The notes beneath the pieces were generated by a model that had not been told where the DNA came from, did not search any database, and saw nothing but the letters and a program-made list of their open reading frames with translations. From positions 124,001 through 188,000 of the forward strand of contig JAKBMB010000007.1 in NCBI GenBank assembly GCA_021831785.1: a DNA stretch of 64,000 nucleotides, read 5' to 3'. The DNA is from Deltaproteobacteria bacterium (GTDB lineage: Bacteria > Desulfobacterota > Binatia > Binatales > Binataceae). Shown in pieces: positions 42,777-50,508 of the stretch. A program made the position numbers and the translations under genes. How positions within the stretch are numbered: position 1 is the first letter of the stretch; the number at the start of each line of letters is the position of its first letter.

Positions 42777-43523
42777 TCACTCGGTGCCCGCGGAGTCTTC
42801 CTCGTTATTCGCGGAGGAGTCGGATAGGGAACGCGCCGGGGTAGCAGGAGCGGCCGCGCGCGCGGGAGCTAAGGCTGCCCCTGAAGCGGTCGCGCGCTGG
42901 GCCTCAGCCGCTGATCCCATGCCCACAGGCATACTTGACGACGAAACGGCCGCCGACGGGACGGACTGACCCGCCACAGGCGGTTGGCTGTCGGGACGCG
43001 CTGCTTGGCCCGAGTCAGGTGCGGGTTGACGCAGCGAGGTGGTGGAAGCGGACGAAGCTCGGGTATGAGCCGACGAACCCGGGGACTGTTCTCGATAGTA
43101 GCTCTGGCCGAACTTGGCCAGAGCGATCGCTGCCGCCGCCGCGATCACAATCGCCAGCCACGAATAACGCCGGTTGGAGCGCCTGCTTTTCAGCGTCACA
43201 GGTGCGGTCATCCGCGCCGATTCGTTCTCCATGTACTGGAAGTCGCGCACAAAGCGCATGGCCAGGTCTTCGCCGTCTAGGCCGAGCGCGCTCGCGTATC
43301 GGCGCAAGAAGGGAACGAGATAAATCTGGTCCGAAACCCTTTTATAGGACTCGCCCTCCAACATCTCGACGTAGCTTAATGACAAGTGCGCGCGCTGAGC
43401 GGCTTCCTGTCGGCTGACCCCGAGCTTTTCGCGGGCGGCGGTCAGTACCTGTCCGAGGGTCGGTCCGGAGCCGCTCTCGTCCTTTGCGTTTTCACTCGCG
43501 GAGCGCGTTGCTTTGGTGTCCAC
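42777..43523 (-). CDS. RodZ-like helix-turn-helix membrane protein
   Basis: A 248-residue protein: residues 20-90 are a Cro/RodZ-type HTH (LGQVLTAAREKLGVSRQEAA, QRAHLSLSYVEMLEGESYKR, YLVPFLRRYASALGLDGEDL), then a basic linker RRSNRRYS, one membrane helix (about 120-138, WLAIVIAAAAAIALAKFG) and a disordered Ser/Ala/Pro-rich periplasmic tail. This layout matches RodZ and related HTH_25 proteins that link MreB to the cell-wall machinery; the usual folded DUF4115 domain is missing. It lies 85 bases downstream of the TPR lipoprotein gene and may form an operon with it. Confidence 0.8.
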   Translation of the reverse strand: MDTKATRSASENAKDESGSGPTLGQVLTAAREKLGVSRQEAAQRAHLSLSYVEMLEGESYKRVSDQIYLVPFLRRYASALGLDGEDLAMRFVRDFQYMENESARMTAPVTLKSRRSNRRYSWLAIVIAAAAAIALAKFGQSYYREQSPGSSAHTRASSASTTSLRQPAPDSGQAARPDSQPPVAGQSVPSAAVSSSSMPVGMGSAAEAQRATASGAALAPARAAAPATPARSLSDSSANNEEDSAGTE

Positions 43524-43608
43524 TGTTGCCTGGTCCTTTGTCTTTACTTTGCGACCTTCGATGCTGGAGGCGCGAGCAATCTGCTAGAGCTTGCCTGCGG
43601 AAAAAGCT

Positions 43609-44130
43609 TTACTTGGAGCTGCCGGCGGCCTCACCGGACTTGGCGGGTGGTTTGCGGGAGATAGGCGCGAGCCCACCGTTTTTAACCTTGTCGAGTTCCT
43701 GCTTAGCCTGCTGGACGTACGGAGGATCGGGTCTCCCCTGGAGCTCGGACGCCCGATCGCCATAATCTATCGCGCTTTGCCAGTTGTGGTTCCAGAAGGC
43801 GATCATACCGAGGTAATCATAGGCCGGCGCATACATCGCGTCGTAGTGGGTCGCGGTCTCGAACTCCTTACTCGCGGCGATCATCTCGCGCTGCTCGTAA
43901 TATCGCTCGCCGCGGCGGGTGAAAATCTCCGCCGCAAGCTCGCGCAACTGTAGATTTCCGGGGTCGTCGGCCAGGGCGGCTCGGACCTGACGCGCGGCAT
44001 CGTTCAATCGGCCCTGGTGCAGCGCGGTCTCTCCGTCGTCCTGAAGAATCGAACTACAGCCTACTAAAAGGCAAACAAGACCCGCGCGCGCTAGATGCTT
44101 CCAAATTGCCATTGAGCCGTACGCTCTCAA
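43609..44130 (-). CDS. TPR-type lipoprotein
   Basis: A 173-residue protein with a lipobox (LVCLLVGCSSIL, Cys about residue 25) followed by two or three tetratricopeptide-like repeats: GETALHQGRLNDAARQVRAA, RYYEQREMIAASKEFETATH and YDYLGMIAFWNHNWQSAIDY. The C-terminus is Lys/Pro-rich. Such lipoproteins scaffold envelope complexes. ATG 44130 is used; ATG 44112 (MAIWKHL) is an equally good start. Upstream of the RodZ-like gene on the same strand. Confidence 0.75.
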   Translation of the reverse strand: MRAYGSMAIWKHLARAGLVCLLVGCSSILQDDGETALHQGRLNDAARQVRAALADDPGNLQLRELAAEIFTRRGERYYEQREMIAASKEFETATHYDAMYAPAYDYLGMIAFWNHNWQSAIDYGDRASELQGRPDPPYVQQAKQELDKVKNGGLAPISRKPPAKSGEAAGSSK

Positions 44131-44336
44131 TTTTTAGCGCCTGCGGCCGGTTATGCCAACTACCCCGAGCCCGCCAAGGTGCGAGCGGCCATAGATGGGT
44201 CGGACGAGTTCGCCCGTCGGCGGCCTCGAATGAAGGCGCAGGACCGCCGCGGCTTGGCGCGAAACGGTCGCCGGGTGCGCCCTAAGGCTGATACCTTCGC
44301 CGCGTTGCTTCGCCTAAAGCTAGTCGGCTAGGACGG

Positions 44337-44489
44337 CTAAGCGGCGATGAAGCCGGCCTTGACTTCGAGTCGCGAATTGTTTAGCTCCAGCGGGTTGGCG
44401 TGGTCGGGCGTGCGAAGGTCCTCGCGCCGTAATGACTTGCGAGAAGGGGACGCCAAAGCTCCGCGCCCACAAGTGCCGCAAAACGACAT
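44337..44489 (-). CDS. Candidate 50-residue protein with CxxC
   Basis: A short reverse-strand frame from ATG 44489 to TAG 44337, with AAGG seven bases before the start. It begins MSFCGTCGRGALASPSRK and ends ANPLELNNSRLEVKAGFIAA. It lies between the cytochrome b and TPR lipoprotein genes on their strand, in a spacer otherwise lacking genes. Composition is unlike the Arg-rich shadow frames. The CxxC near the start could bind metal. No family is recognised; it may be spurious. Confidence 0.35.
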   Translation of the reverse strand: MSFCGTCGRGALASPSRKSLRREDLRTPDHANPLELNNSRLEVKAGFIAA

Positions 44490-44598
44490 GATCGAACCTT
44501 AAGAACGCCTTCGCCGGCGAAGAGCGATTTCACTTGCCCACGCCGACAGCCGGCGCGCGCGAAGCGTTGTCGCGGCTGGAGAAAGGCGCCGAGCCCGC
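44490..44598. other. Spacer after cytochrome b
   Basis: This short stretch, together with 44131-44336 on the other side of the 50-residue candidate, holds no other gene. CTTCGCCGGCGAAG at about 44509-44522 is a perfect 14-base palindrome and could be the end of the cytochrome locus transcript. No U-run is seen. Confidence 0.35.
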
Positions 44599-46035
44599 TC
44601 AGTGAGCCGCCATCGCTTGTTGTTGCGCAGGCGAGAGGCGTTTTATGGAGCGCGATTGCAGAAAAGCGACGATATCGCTTAGCTCGTCGGGTCTTAGGAT
44701 GGCGGCGTAAGCGGGCATGTTATAGCCGCCGTTGAGGATGCGGATAGTAATTTCGTCGCGCGTAAGGTCATCGCCGATCGTGCTCAGATCGGGTCCGCGC
44801 GCGCCGCCATAGCCGGCCACCGCGTGGCAAAACTCGCAGCCTTTGTCATGAAACAAAACGGCGCCCCGGTAGACCGGGCCGCTGGCGACCCCAACCACGC
44901 TGACCGGCAGCGGCTTGGCTTCAAACCGCGGCGACCAAGGAGCCTTAATTCCTTCCAGCCAAAGCGTCCCCACCATCAGCCATACGATGATCGTCGCCGC
45001 CACCGCCCACGGGCGCTTGAGCGGATGGCGCTCGCCGCGGTTCCACAGCGGCGGCACGACCAGAACAATGAGAATGCCGAGCAGCGGAGCCAGCACGATG
45101 AATGGCGCTGTCAGCCCATGGGGTATCAGGGCCAAAGCCGCATAGTACCAGAGCAAATACCAGTCGGGCGCGGGGTCTTGGGCGAGCAAGCTCGGGTTGG
45201 GCGGCTCACCCAAGCGCGGCGCGCCGACAAACAACGCCAGCAGCGCAATCGCCACCACGACGGCGAACCCGAACACGACGTCGCGCCATGCGGCATCGGG
45301 CCAAAAAGGGACGCCGCGCTCCGCGAGCAGCTTGTGGTAGCGTCCCAGGTAGGTCTTAGGGTCCACCTTTTCGCCTAAGACCGGCGGTTCCGAGATGCCG
45401 TCGTGCAGCACCAGCAGCAGATGGATGCCGACAAACGCAAAGATCAGCCCGGGAATGAAAAACACGTGCAGGGCGAAAAAGCGGCTTAGGGTCTGGGCGC
45501 CGATCGTATCGCCGCCCAGTATAAAGCGCGCCACCGAGGCGCCTAGGATGGGAACCCGACTTGCCTGCTCCGCCGCCACCACCACCGCCCATACCGCAAC
45601 CTGATCCCAGCGCAGCAATTGTCCTGTGAACCCGATCGCGACCACCAGGATCAGCAGCGCTACGCCGGTGATCCAGTTGAGTTCACGCGGGTACTTGTAG
45701 CACCCCATCACGAACACCTGCGTCATGTGGATGCCCAGCAAAAGCACCATCGCGGAAGCGCCGAAAAAATGCATCCCGCGCAAAAAATTTCCCATGAAGG
45801 CATTGTTCGTGATGAACTGGAGCGCCTGGTAGGCCTCTCCCGCCGAAGAAACATAGCCCATCGCCAGCGCGGTGCCGGTGACTACCTGAATTATCAAGGC
45901 GATCATCACCGCGCTGCCGAAGACGTACGACCAGCCGGTGCCCGGCGGTATCGGATGCAGCGCAACCTGGCGCAGCGCGGTGATAAGTCCGGTGCGCTCG
46001 TCGAAGGCCTTTACCGCACGCTCAACAAGTTTCAT
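44599..46035 (-). CDS. Cytochrome b of a bc complex fused to a C-terminal cytochrome c domain
   Basis: A 478-residue membrane protein. The N-terminal b6-like part carries haem-ligand His pairs in FLRGMHFFGASAMVLLLGIH and RFFALHVFFIPGLIFAFVGI. The subunit IV-like part has the quinol-site motif DPAPDWYLLWYY, PDWY in place of PEWY. After about eight membrane segments comes a single-haem cytochrome c domain (from about residue 385): FHDKGCEFCHAVAGYGGARG, with a likely Met ligand in NGGYNMPAYAAILR and DELSDIVAFLQSRSI. Quinol electrons could thus pass to a built-in cytochrome c. Gene order links it to Rieske and oxidase genes. Confidence 0.92.
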   Translation of the reverse strand: MKLVERAVKAFDERTGLITALRQVALHPIPPGTGWSYVFGSAVMIALIIQVVTGTALAMGYVSSAGEAYQALQFITNNAFMGNFLRGMHFFGASAMVLLLGIHMTQVFVMGCYKYPRELNWITGVALLILVVAIGFTGQLLRWDQVAVWAVVVAAEQASRVPILGASVARFILGGDTIGAQTLSRFFALHVFFIPGLIFAFVGIHLLLVLHDGISEPPVLGEKVDPKTYLGRYHKLLAERGVPFWPDAAWRDVVFGFAVVVAIALLALFVGAPRLGEPPNPSLLAQDPAPDWYLLWYYAALALIPHGLTAPFIVLAPLLGILIVLVVPPLWNRGERHPLKRPWAVAATIIVWLMVGTLWLEGIKAPWSPRFEAKPLPVSVVGVASGPVYRGAVLFHDKGCEFCHAVAGYGGARGPDLSTIGDDLTRDEITIRILNGGYNMPAYAAILRPDELSDIVAFLQSRSIKRLSPAQQQAMAAH

Positions 46036-46050
46036 CGCTCCAACTCGTCG

Positions 46051-46245
46051 TTACGCTTCAACATGACAATGCCCTTTAATCCGCTGCGGCTCGGCAACGC
46101 GCCCGAACTGAGAACCGGCTTGGCGCTTTGCGCCAACCTCAGGAGATGCGGCGAGCGTGCCGTAACAGGCGAGCACGGACAGCACCGCGCTTGCGCCAGC
46201 CAGCCATCCATATCGCGACACCCTATCGCGGCCGTTCATAACCAT
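46051..46245 (-). CDS. Small single-span membrane protein upstream of cytochrome b
   Basis: A 64-residue protein from ATG 46245 (MVMNGRDRVSRYGWLAG). AGGAG lies nine bases before this ATG, much better than any start in the longer open frame, which overlaps the methyltransferase gene. One membrane helix (about residues 12-32, YGWLAGASAVLSVLACYGTL) is followed by a short basic tail ending in GHCHVEA. It ends 15 bases before the cytochrome b start, so it is probably an accessory subunit or assembly factor of that complex. Family unknown. Confidence 0.6.
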   Translation of the reverse strand: MVMNGRDRVSRYGWLAGASAVLSVLACYGTLAASPEVGAKRQAGSQFGRVAEPQRIKGHCHVEA

Positions 46246-46366
46246 CGCAACTTTCTCCTCGGACCACACCGTTTTCCTCGGCGCGCCCCACCCGGGAACT
46301 TCTATGACGATATAGCCGCTGAGCTTGAGCCTCTGTGCGCATCGGAATCCGAGGGCTGCCTCGGGT

Positions 46367-47530
46367 TTAGCCGCATGAGCCGCGGGGACCGCAGCAGCCG
46401 CCATTCGTGGCCGTCGTCGCGTAGTAGTCCGGTCCTTTGGTCTCCCGAGGGCGGCGGATTTTGTCGCGTGAACAATCGAATGCCGTCGCCGAGGCTAATG
46501 GCACCTCAACCCTAGGCGCCACAGGAACGATGTCGCTCGCGTACGGCTCGCCGGTGTAGATGCGGAAGGTCTTTTCGCACACCGCCATCGGGAGTCCGCG
46601 TATCAAGAAGTGGCCGTCGTCGTCTTCGACGCGCCGCCAAGGACCGCGATAGACAACGGCCTGATTGCAATCCAGGCATGGCCCTTCCTTGCCCTTGTAC
46701 GCGCGCACCGTAATCGAGCGGAATTCAATCCCCTCGACCATCTTCCACGGTTTTTCGTCGCGCCTGGTGATCTCGACGCCGTAAAATCCGGCCTCTTCAA
46801 ATGCTTTCAAGAACTCTCCTTGCTCAAGTGCCCCAGACACGCAACCGCTCCAGAGCTCCGGGTCGGCCTTGAGCTTGCCGGGCACCGGCTCGTCGCTGAC
46901 GATGTCGGAGATTACTGCGCGCCCGCCTCGCCGGAGCACCCGGTAAATCTCGTCAAGCACCCGGCGCTTGGAGGAATCTCTGACTAGGTTGAGCACGCAA
47001 TTGGAGATGACCACGTCGATGCTTGAATCGGCTACCAGCGGCGCCTCTCGTCGCTGGCGCTCGATGAACGAATCGAGCTCGGCAAGCGCCTCGGCGCCGC
47101 CCACGGGATGCTCGCGGAGGTAAGCATCGACCGCATCATAGTTGGTCAGCAGGTCCTCAATCTTACCGCGGCGAAACTCAACGTTTGCGTAACCAAGGCG
47201 CGCGGCCACCTCCGGCGCATACCTTCGCGCCAGCGCCAGCATCTCGGCGTTTATGTCGACCCCAACCACGCGGCCGCTGGGTCCGGCAACCTGGGCTGCG
47301 ATAAAGCATAGCTTGCCGGCTCCACTGCCGAGGTCAAGCACACTTTCTCCTGGGACGACATGCCGGGTCGGATCGCCGCATCCGTAATCGCGCTCGATGA
47401 TCTCGCGCGGAATGGCTTGGAGGTATGCCGGATCGTACTCGACCGCGCAACATAGACTTGGCTCAGGTTCGCGCGCGCCTCGCGTATAGCGCTCGCGAAC
47501 CGTCTGCTCAACGTTAATTAGCTCGACCAT
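46367..47530 (-). CDS. ArsM-like SAM-dependent methyltransferase with extra C-terminal Cys domain
   Basis: A 387-residue methyltransferase. SAM site: SVLDLGSGAGKLCFIAAQVA and VVGVDINAEMLALARRYAPE. Cys residues fall where arsenite methyltransferases need them: SLCC (27-28), DYGCGDP (51), VISNCVLNLVRD (about 180) and LWSGCVSGAL (about 230). Beyond residue 280 is an added domain with GPCLDCNQAVVYRGPWRRVE, LPMAVCEKTFRIY and a Cys-rich end NGGCCGPRGSCG. Arsenite or a related thiophilic substrate is likely, not certain. It lies five bases after the 47-residue gene, within the respiratory locus. Confidence 0.8.
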   Translation of the reverse strand: MVELINVEQTVRERYTRGAREPEPSLCCAVEYDPAYLQAIPREIIERDYGCGDPTRHVVPGESVLDLGSGAGKLCFIAAQVAGPSGRVVGVDINAEMLALARRYAPEVAARLGYANVEFRRGKIEDLLTNYDAVDAYLREHPVGGAEALAELDSFIERQRREAPLVADSSIDVVISNCVLNLVRDSSKRRVLDEIYRVLRRGGRAVISDIVSDEPVPGKLKADPELWSGCVSGALEQGEFLKAFEEAGFYGVEITRRDEKPWKMVEGIEFRSITVRAYKGKEGPCLDCNQAVVYRGPWRRVEDDDGHFLIRGLPMAVCEKTFRIYTGEPYASDIVPVAPRVEVPLASATAFDCSRDKIRRPRETKGPDYYATTATNGGCCGPRGSCG

Positions 47531-47532
47531 AT

Positions 47533-47676
47533 CTACTCCCGTAAAAGCTCACCTTCGTGCTGAGCCGTCTTGGGCCTCCAAGGCTTGGGATATGCGCTAA
47601 GGCCACCTGCGTCCAGCTTGCGTTGCATGTCGATAAGGTCTTTGCGCATTAATCCGTCATTTTTGAAGTCTGTCAT
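47533..47676 (-). CDS. 47-residue protein between thioredoxin-like and methyltransferase genes
   Basis: Frame from ATG 47676 to TAG 47533, beginning MTDFKNDGLMRKDLIDMQRK and ending YPKPWRPKTAQHEGELLRE. It starts 17 bases after the thioredoxin-like stop and its own stop is two bases before the methyltransferase ATG. The tight packing and normal amino acid mix support a real gene. An alternative start is ATG 47649 (MRKDLIDM). Hydrophilic, no signal or membrane segment. I do not recognise the family. Confidence 0.6.
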   Translation of the reverse strand: MTDFKNDGLMRKDLIDMQRKLDAGGLSAYPKPWRPKTAQHEGELLRE

Positions 47677-47693
47677 TTTTTGGACCGAGAGAC

Positions 47694-48152
47694 TCAGTGA
47701 GTTCGACGCAGCTCGTCAAGAAACGTGCCAGACCCCATGTAGCCGACTACCTGTTTGCGGATCGCTCCCTTGGAGTCGATGAAGATAATTGTCGGTACTC
47801 CGTCAACGTGAAAGTAATCGATAGCTGCATTACCCTCAGGCGTTTCGGTAGTCACGTCAGCGCGCAGCCTTGCAAACCGCTCGCCCTCTGTAATGACCTT
47901 CGGATTCGCAAAGGTGCTTGCCTCCATCTCGCGGCACGGAATACACCAAGCCGCGCTGAAATCGATCACCGCCGGCTTGCCCGCCAGTTTGGTGTTGGCC
48001 AATAGTACGGGATCAAAACGCCGAAACGATAGCCGTGGCCCCGTGGACCTTGCAAGCAGAAGGTAGGCAAAAACGCCCAAACCTACCGTACCGAGAGTTA
48101 ACCTGAGGACCTTAAAAAGCGGCCACCGAGTCGAACTATTCTTCACGTTCAT
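47694..48152 (-). CDS. Membrane-anchored thioredoxin-like protein (DsbD C-terminal type)
   Basis: A 152-residue protein: N-terminal membrane anchor (about residues 15-33, VLRLTLGTVGLGVFAYLLLA), then a thioredoxin fold with VIDFSAAWCIPCREMEASTF, active site WCIPC, the cis-Pro loop FHVDGVPTIIFIDSKG and an ending of GYMGSGTFLDELRRTH. It resembles the C-terminal domain of DsbD and related periplasmic thiol reductases, which pass electrons to cytochrome c maturation or other thiol proteins. Its start overlaps the stop of the 48-residue gene (ATGA), so the two are translated together. Confidence 0.88.
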   Translation of the reverse strand: MNVKNSSTRWPLFKVLRLTLGTVGLGVFAYLLLARSTGPRLSFRRFDPVLLANTKLAGKPAVIDFSAAWCIPCREMEASTFANPKVITEGERFARLRADVTTETPEGNAAIDYFHVDGVPTIIFIDSKGAIRKQVVGYMGSGTFLDELRRTH

Positions 48153-48295
48153 TGCTGTTTGTTCCCTAACGGTGGGTTCCCATCCTCGTCGAGTGTCACG
48201 ATGAGGCGCGGGGCTTCAAGCGGCTTGCACCACCAGGCGATTCGCTGGATGCCGAACCGGGCAGGCCGAAATCTACGCGGTTGAATCTTCAGCAC
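48149..48295 (-). CDS. 48-residue protein coupled to the thioredoxin-like gene
   Basis: Frame from GTG 48295, with AAGGG about nine bases upstream, to TGA 48149-48151, overlapping the next ATG as ATGA. The peptide begins LKIQPRRFRPARFGIQRIAW and continues WCKPLEAPRLIVTLDEDG. It has a basic N-terminal half and an acidic C-terminal half, without signal peptide or membrane helix. The stop-start overlap is strong support. Family unknown. The 95 bases before it, back to the Rieske stop, contain no gene. Confidence 0.6.
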   Translation of the reverse strand: MLKIQPRRFRPARFGIQRIAWWCKPLEAPRLIVTLDEDGNPPLGNKQQ

Positions 48296-48390
48296 CGGGT
48301 CGGACCCTTCACGCTACGCGCGGACGCCAACCACCGCGGCGCGCTGCCGGGTGGAAAACGGAAAGGGGTAAAGCGCGGGCCTCTAGCGCT

Positions 48391-48927
48391 TTAGCGCGAG
48401 CGCCAGCGCGACAGCGGCACAGCGCTGGCCAAAATCTCCACCTGCCCGTCGCGAACCCGCACCGGCACGCCAGGCAGAGGGCGCGGCGGCGGCCCTGCGG
48501 CCACGCTGCCGTCGGCGTAAAACACGCCGCCGTGGCATGGACAGAGGAACAGGTCCGCGGTCGCGATCCAGCGCACCGGGCATCCCAGGTGCGTGCAGTG
48601 CAAAGTGAACGCCACGAACGAACCCTCGCCCGTGCGCCTCAACCAGGCAGCGGTCTTCGCGGCCACGCCAGCCCATGCCAGCGGCGAGGGATCGAGGAAA
48701 TCCACCTTCACGGTTTCACCTACTTTGAAGTCGTTAAGCGCGCCCACCCGCCGCCAGACCCGAGGAAACTTCTCGAACAGCGGACCCAGAATAAAACCCA
48801 CCACGGGAATCGCTACAATCAACGCGCCGATCGCGGCGAGCACCATGCTCAGCCGAGCAAGGAAGACGCGGCGTTCAGGGCTTAGCTGTTCGCCGGCCTC
48901 GGCGGCCGGCCGGCTCTCATTCGCCAT
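48391..48927 (-). CDS. Rieske iron-sulfur protein of the bc complex
   Basis: A 178-residue protein with one N-terminal membrane helix (about residues 27-50, LSMVLAAIGALIVAIPVVGF) and a soluble Rieske domain. The 2Fe-2S ligands are in FTLHCTHLGCPVRWIATADL and FLCPCHGGVFYADGSVAAGP (Cys-x-His then Cys-x-x-His, with the two structural Cys). The proline loop is GPPPRPLPGVPV. It accepts quinol electrons and works with the cytochrome b encoded 2.4 kb further on. Its start overlaps the small membrane gene upstream by 11 bases. Confidence 0.95.
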   Translation of the reverse strand: MANESRPAAEAGEQLSPERRVFLARLSMVLAAIGALIVAIPVVGFILGPLFEKFPRVWRRVGALNDFKVGETVKVDFLDPSPLAWAGVAAKTAAWLRRTGEGSFVAFTLHCTHLGCPVRWIATADLFLCPCHGGVFYADGSVAAGPPPRPLPGVPVRVRDGQVEILASAVPLSRWRSR

Positions 48928-49147
48928 GCGTCAGCTCCCCGATCCATCGGGCCAACGACACCACGGCCAAGACCAGCCCGGCCGCGGAAATCGGCCACGC
49001 GGTGGCGATTCCCCATAGCAGCAGCGCGATTCCCATCGCCAGCGTCGCCGGCGCGTAGCTCGGCTGCGGAATCTCCTGCGCCGCCGGAGCGCTCCATCCC
49101 TCGGTGTCGTCGCGCGCGGCCGCGGTGTTGCGCTCCTGTCCGTTCAT
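48917..49147 (-). CDS. Small two-helix membrane protein of the oxidase operon (subunit IV-like)
   Basis: A 76-residue protein from ATG 49147, which overlaps the ctaG stop as ATGA; the end overlaps the Rieske start by 11 bases. A hydrophilic first 40 residues (MNGQERNTAAARDDTEGW) precede two membrane segments: TLAMGIALLLWGIATAWPIS and AAGLVLAVVSLARWIGEL. Position and shape match small fourth subunits of caa3/aa3 oxidases. The sequence is not otherwise diagnostic. Confidence 0.7.
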   Translation of the reverse strand: MNGQERNTAAARDDTEGWSAPAAQEIPQPSYAPATLAMGIALLLWGIATAWPISAAGLVLAVVSLARWIGELTHGE

Positions 49148-49941
49148 CTGCTTGCGCTCCAGCATTCTTCGGGCTCGGGCGCGTGCTGCCATCGCGTCAC
49201 CACGCCGAGTATCGCGCCGAGAAAGACCAGGCCGCCCAGTACCCACATGATGAGGCCGCCGAGCTGCTGGTCGGTCGCCGGATCGAGGCCCCAGGAGTCG
49301 CGCAGCAAGGAGGCGAGTCCATAACGGTCAGGCGGGCTAAGGTACGGAAGGTAAAGGCCGGCCCGGGCGAAGGTTAAAAGAATCCCCAGCAAGCTGTTGG
49401 CCAACGCGGCGGCGAATAGGTATGCGATCGCCGGCGCCGGGCTTAAGCGCGAGCGCTTGAGCGGCGAGAGGACCGGCCACCAGAAAACCGTCGCGGTGAC
49501 CAAAAACGTCAGATGCTCGAAGACGTGAACCGCTTCGCTGGCAAGCGTCGCGTCGTAGAGCACGGGGAGATGCCAGACCCAAAGCGTCGCGGTGAACAAG
49601 CTCCAAGCCACGATGGGATGGTCGAGATAGCGCTCCCCCTTGCCGAGCAGCGGCACGCCGACCACGGCGCGGGCAAAGCTTTCCGACACGCCAAGCAGCA
49701 GCAGCGGCGGAACCCCGAGCACGAGCATCAGATGCTGCACCATGTGGGCGCTGAACAGGTAGTTGTCGGCGAGCACGTCGAGCGGCGAGACCAGCGCGAG
49801 CACCAGCATGAGGTCACCGGCGAAGAAGGCTGCCGCGCGCCGGCCGCGCCAGGTATGACACAGCAGGTAGCCGGCGAACAGCCCCGCGCCGCCGGCGATC
49901 ACCGTCGGTTCGAGGTCCCACGCCGTCAACAGCTTTTCCAT
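49144..49941 (-). CDS. ctaG: CtaG-type cytochrome c oxidase assembly protein
   Basis: A 265-residue protein with about seven membrane segments belonging to the caa3_CtaG family (Bacillus CtaG type, not the Cox11 type). Recognisable: LFSAHMVQHLMLVLGVPPLL, the histidine-bearing core, then FTATLWVWHLPVLYDATLAS, HVFEHLTFLVTATVFWWPVL and DQQLGGLIMWVLGGLVFLGA near the end. It helps insert copper into CoxI. Four bases after coxC ends; coupled to the small downstream subunit. Confidence 0.92.
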   Translation of the reverse strand: MEKLLTAWDLEPTVIAGGAGLFAGYLLCHTWRGRRAAAFFAGDLMLVLALVSPLDVLADNYLFSAHMVQHLMLVLGVPPLLLLGVSESFARAVVGVPLLGKGERYLDHPIVAWSLFTATLWVWHLPVLYDATLASEAVHVFEHLTFLVTATVFWWPVLSPLKRSRLSPAPAIAYLFAAALANSLLGILLTFARAGLYLPYLSPPDRYGLASLLRDSWGLDPATDQQLGGLIMWVLGGLVFLGAILGVVTRWQHAPEPEECWSASR

Positions 49942-49944
49942 CCC

Positions 49945-50499
49945 TTAGAGTACCGAACCCAGGTAAACGACGCCGAAGATCACGACCCACACAGCGTCGA
50001 CGAAGTGCCAGTAAAGCCCGACCGCCTCAACCGCCTGGGTCTGGCGCTCACGGATACCGCTGCGCAGCGCCAGGCCGGCGAGCGTGGCCAGCGCGCAAAG
50101 ACCGAGAAAAACGTGCAACCCGTGAAAGCCGGTCAGCGTGAAAAAGGTGGTGCCGAAAAGATTACGGCTGACCGTCACGCCGCTGCGCAAAAGCCGCGCA
50201 TATTCGCGCCCCTGCCCGTAAAGGAAAATCGCGCCGAGCGCGATCGTTGCCAGCAGCCACCGGATGCCGCCCCGGTATTCCTGCCGCCGCAAGCGACGGT
50301 CGGCGGCCCACAGCGTCGCGCTGCTCGAGAACAGGCAAACCGAATACAGACCCGTGGTTACTACATCCAGAGCGCCGGCCCCGTTTGCGCCGCCGGGATC
50401 CAGCGCGTGATAGTACGCGTACGCCATAAGCAGCAGGGCGAAAAAATTCGCCTCGGAGACGATGAACAAGACCATCGCGAGCTTGCTCTTGGACAACAT
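49945..50499 (-). CDS. ctaE: Cytochrome c oxidase subunit III
   Basis: A 184-residue subunit III of the short, five-helix type: KLAMVLFIVSEANFFALLLM, with the conserved Glu in SEANFF, YYHALDPGGANG, LFGTTFFTLTGFHGLHVFLG and VGLYWHFVDAVWVVIFGVVY at the end. The two latter motifs are diagnostic of haem-copper oxidase subunit III. It sits nine bases after ctaD. Confidence 0.95.
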   Translation of the reverse strand: MLSKSKLAMVLFIVSEANFFALLLMAYAYYHALDPGGANGAGALDVVTTGLYSVCLFSSSATLWAADRRLRRQEYRGGIRWLLATIALGAIFLYGQGREYARLLRSGVTVSRNLFGTTFFTLTGFHGLHVFLGLCALATLAGLALRSGIRERQTQAVEAVGLYWHFVDAVWVVIFGVVYLGSVL

Positions 50500-50508
50500 C
50501 GCGCCTGC

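Noticed and set aside
46246-46404. N-terminal extension of the small protein upstream of cytochrome b
   Set aside because: It overlaps the methyltransferase end and the AGGAG points to ATG 46245.
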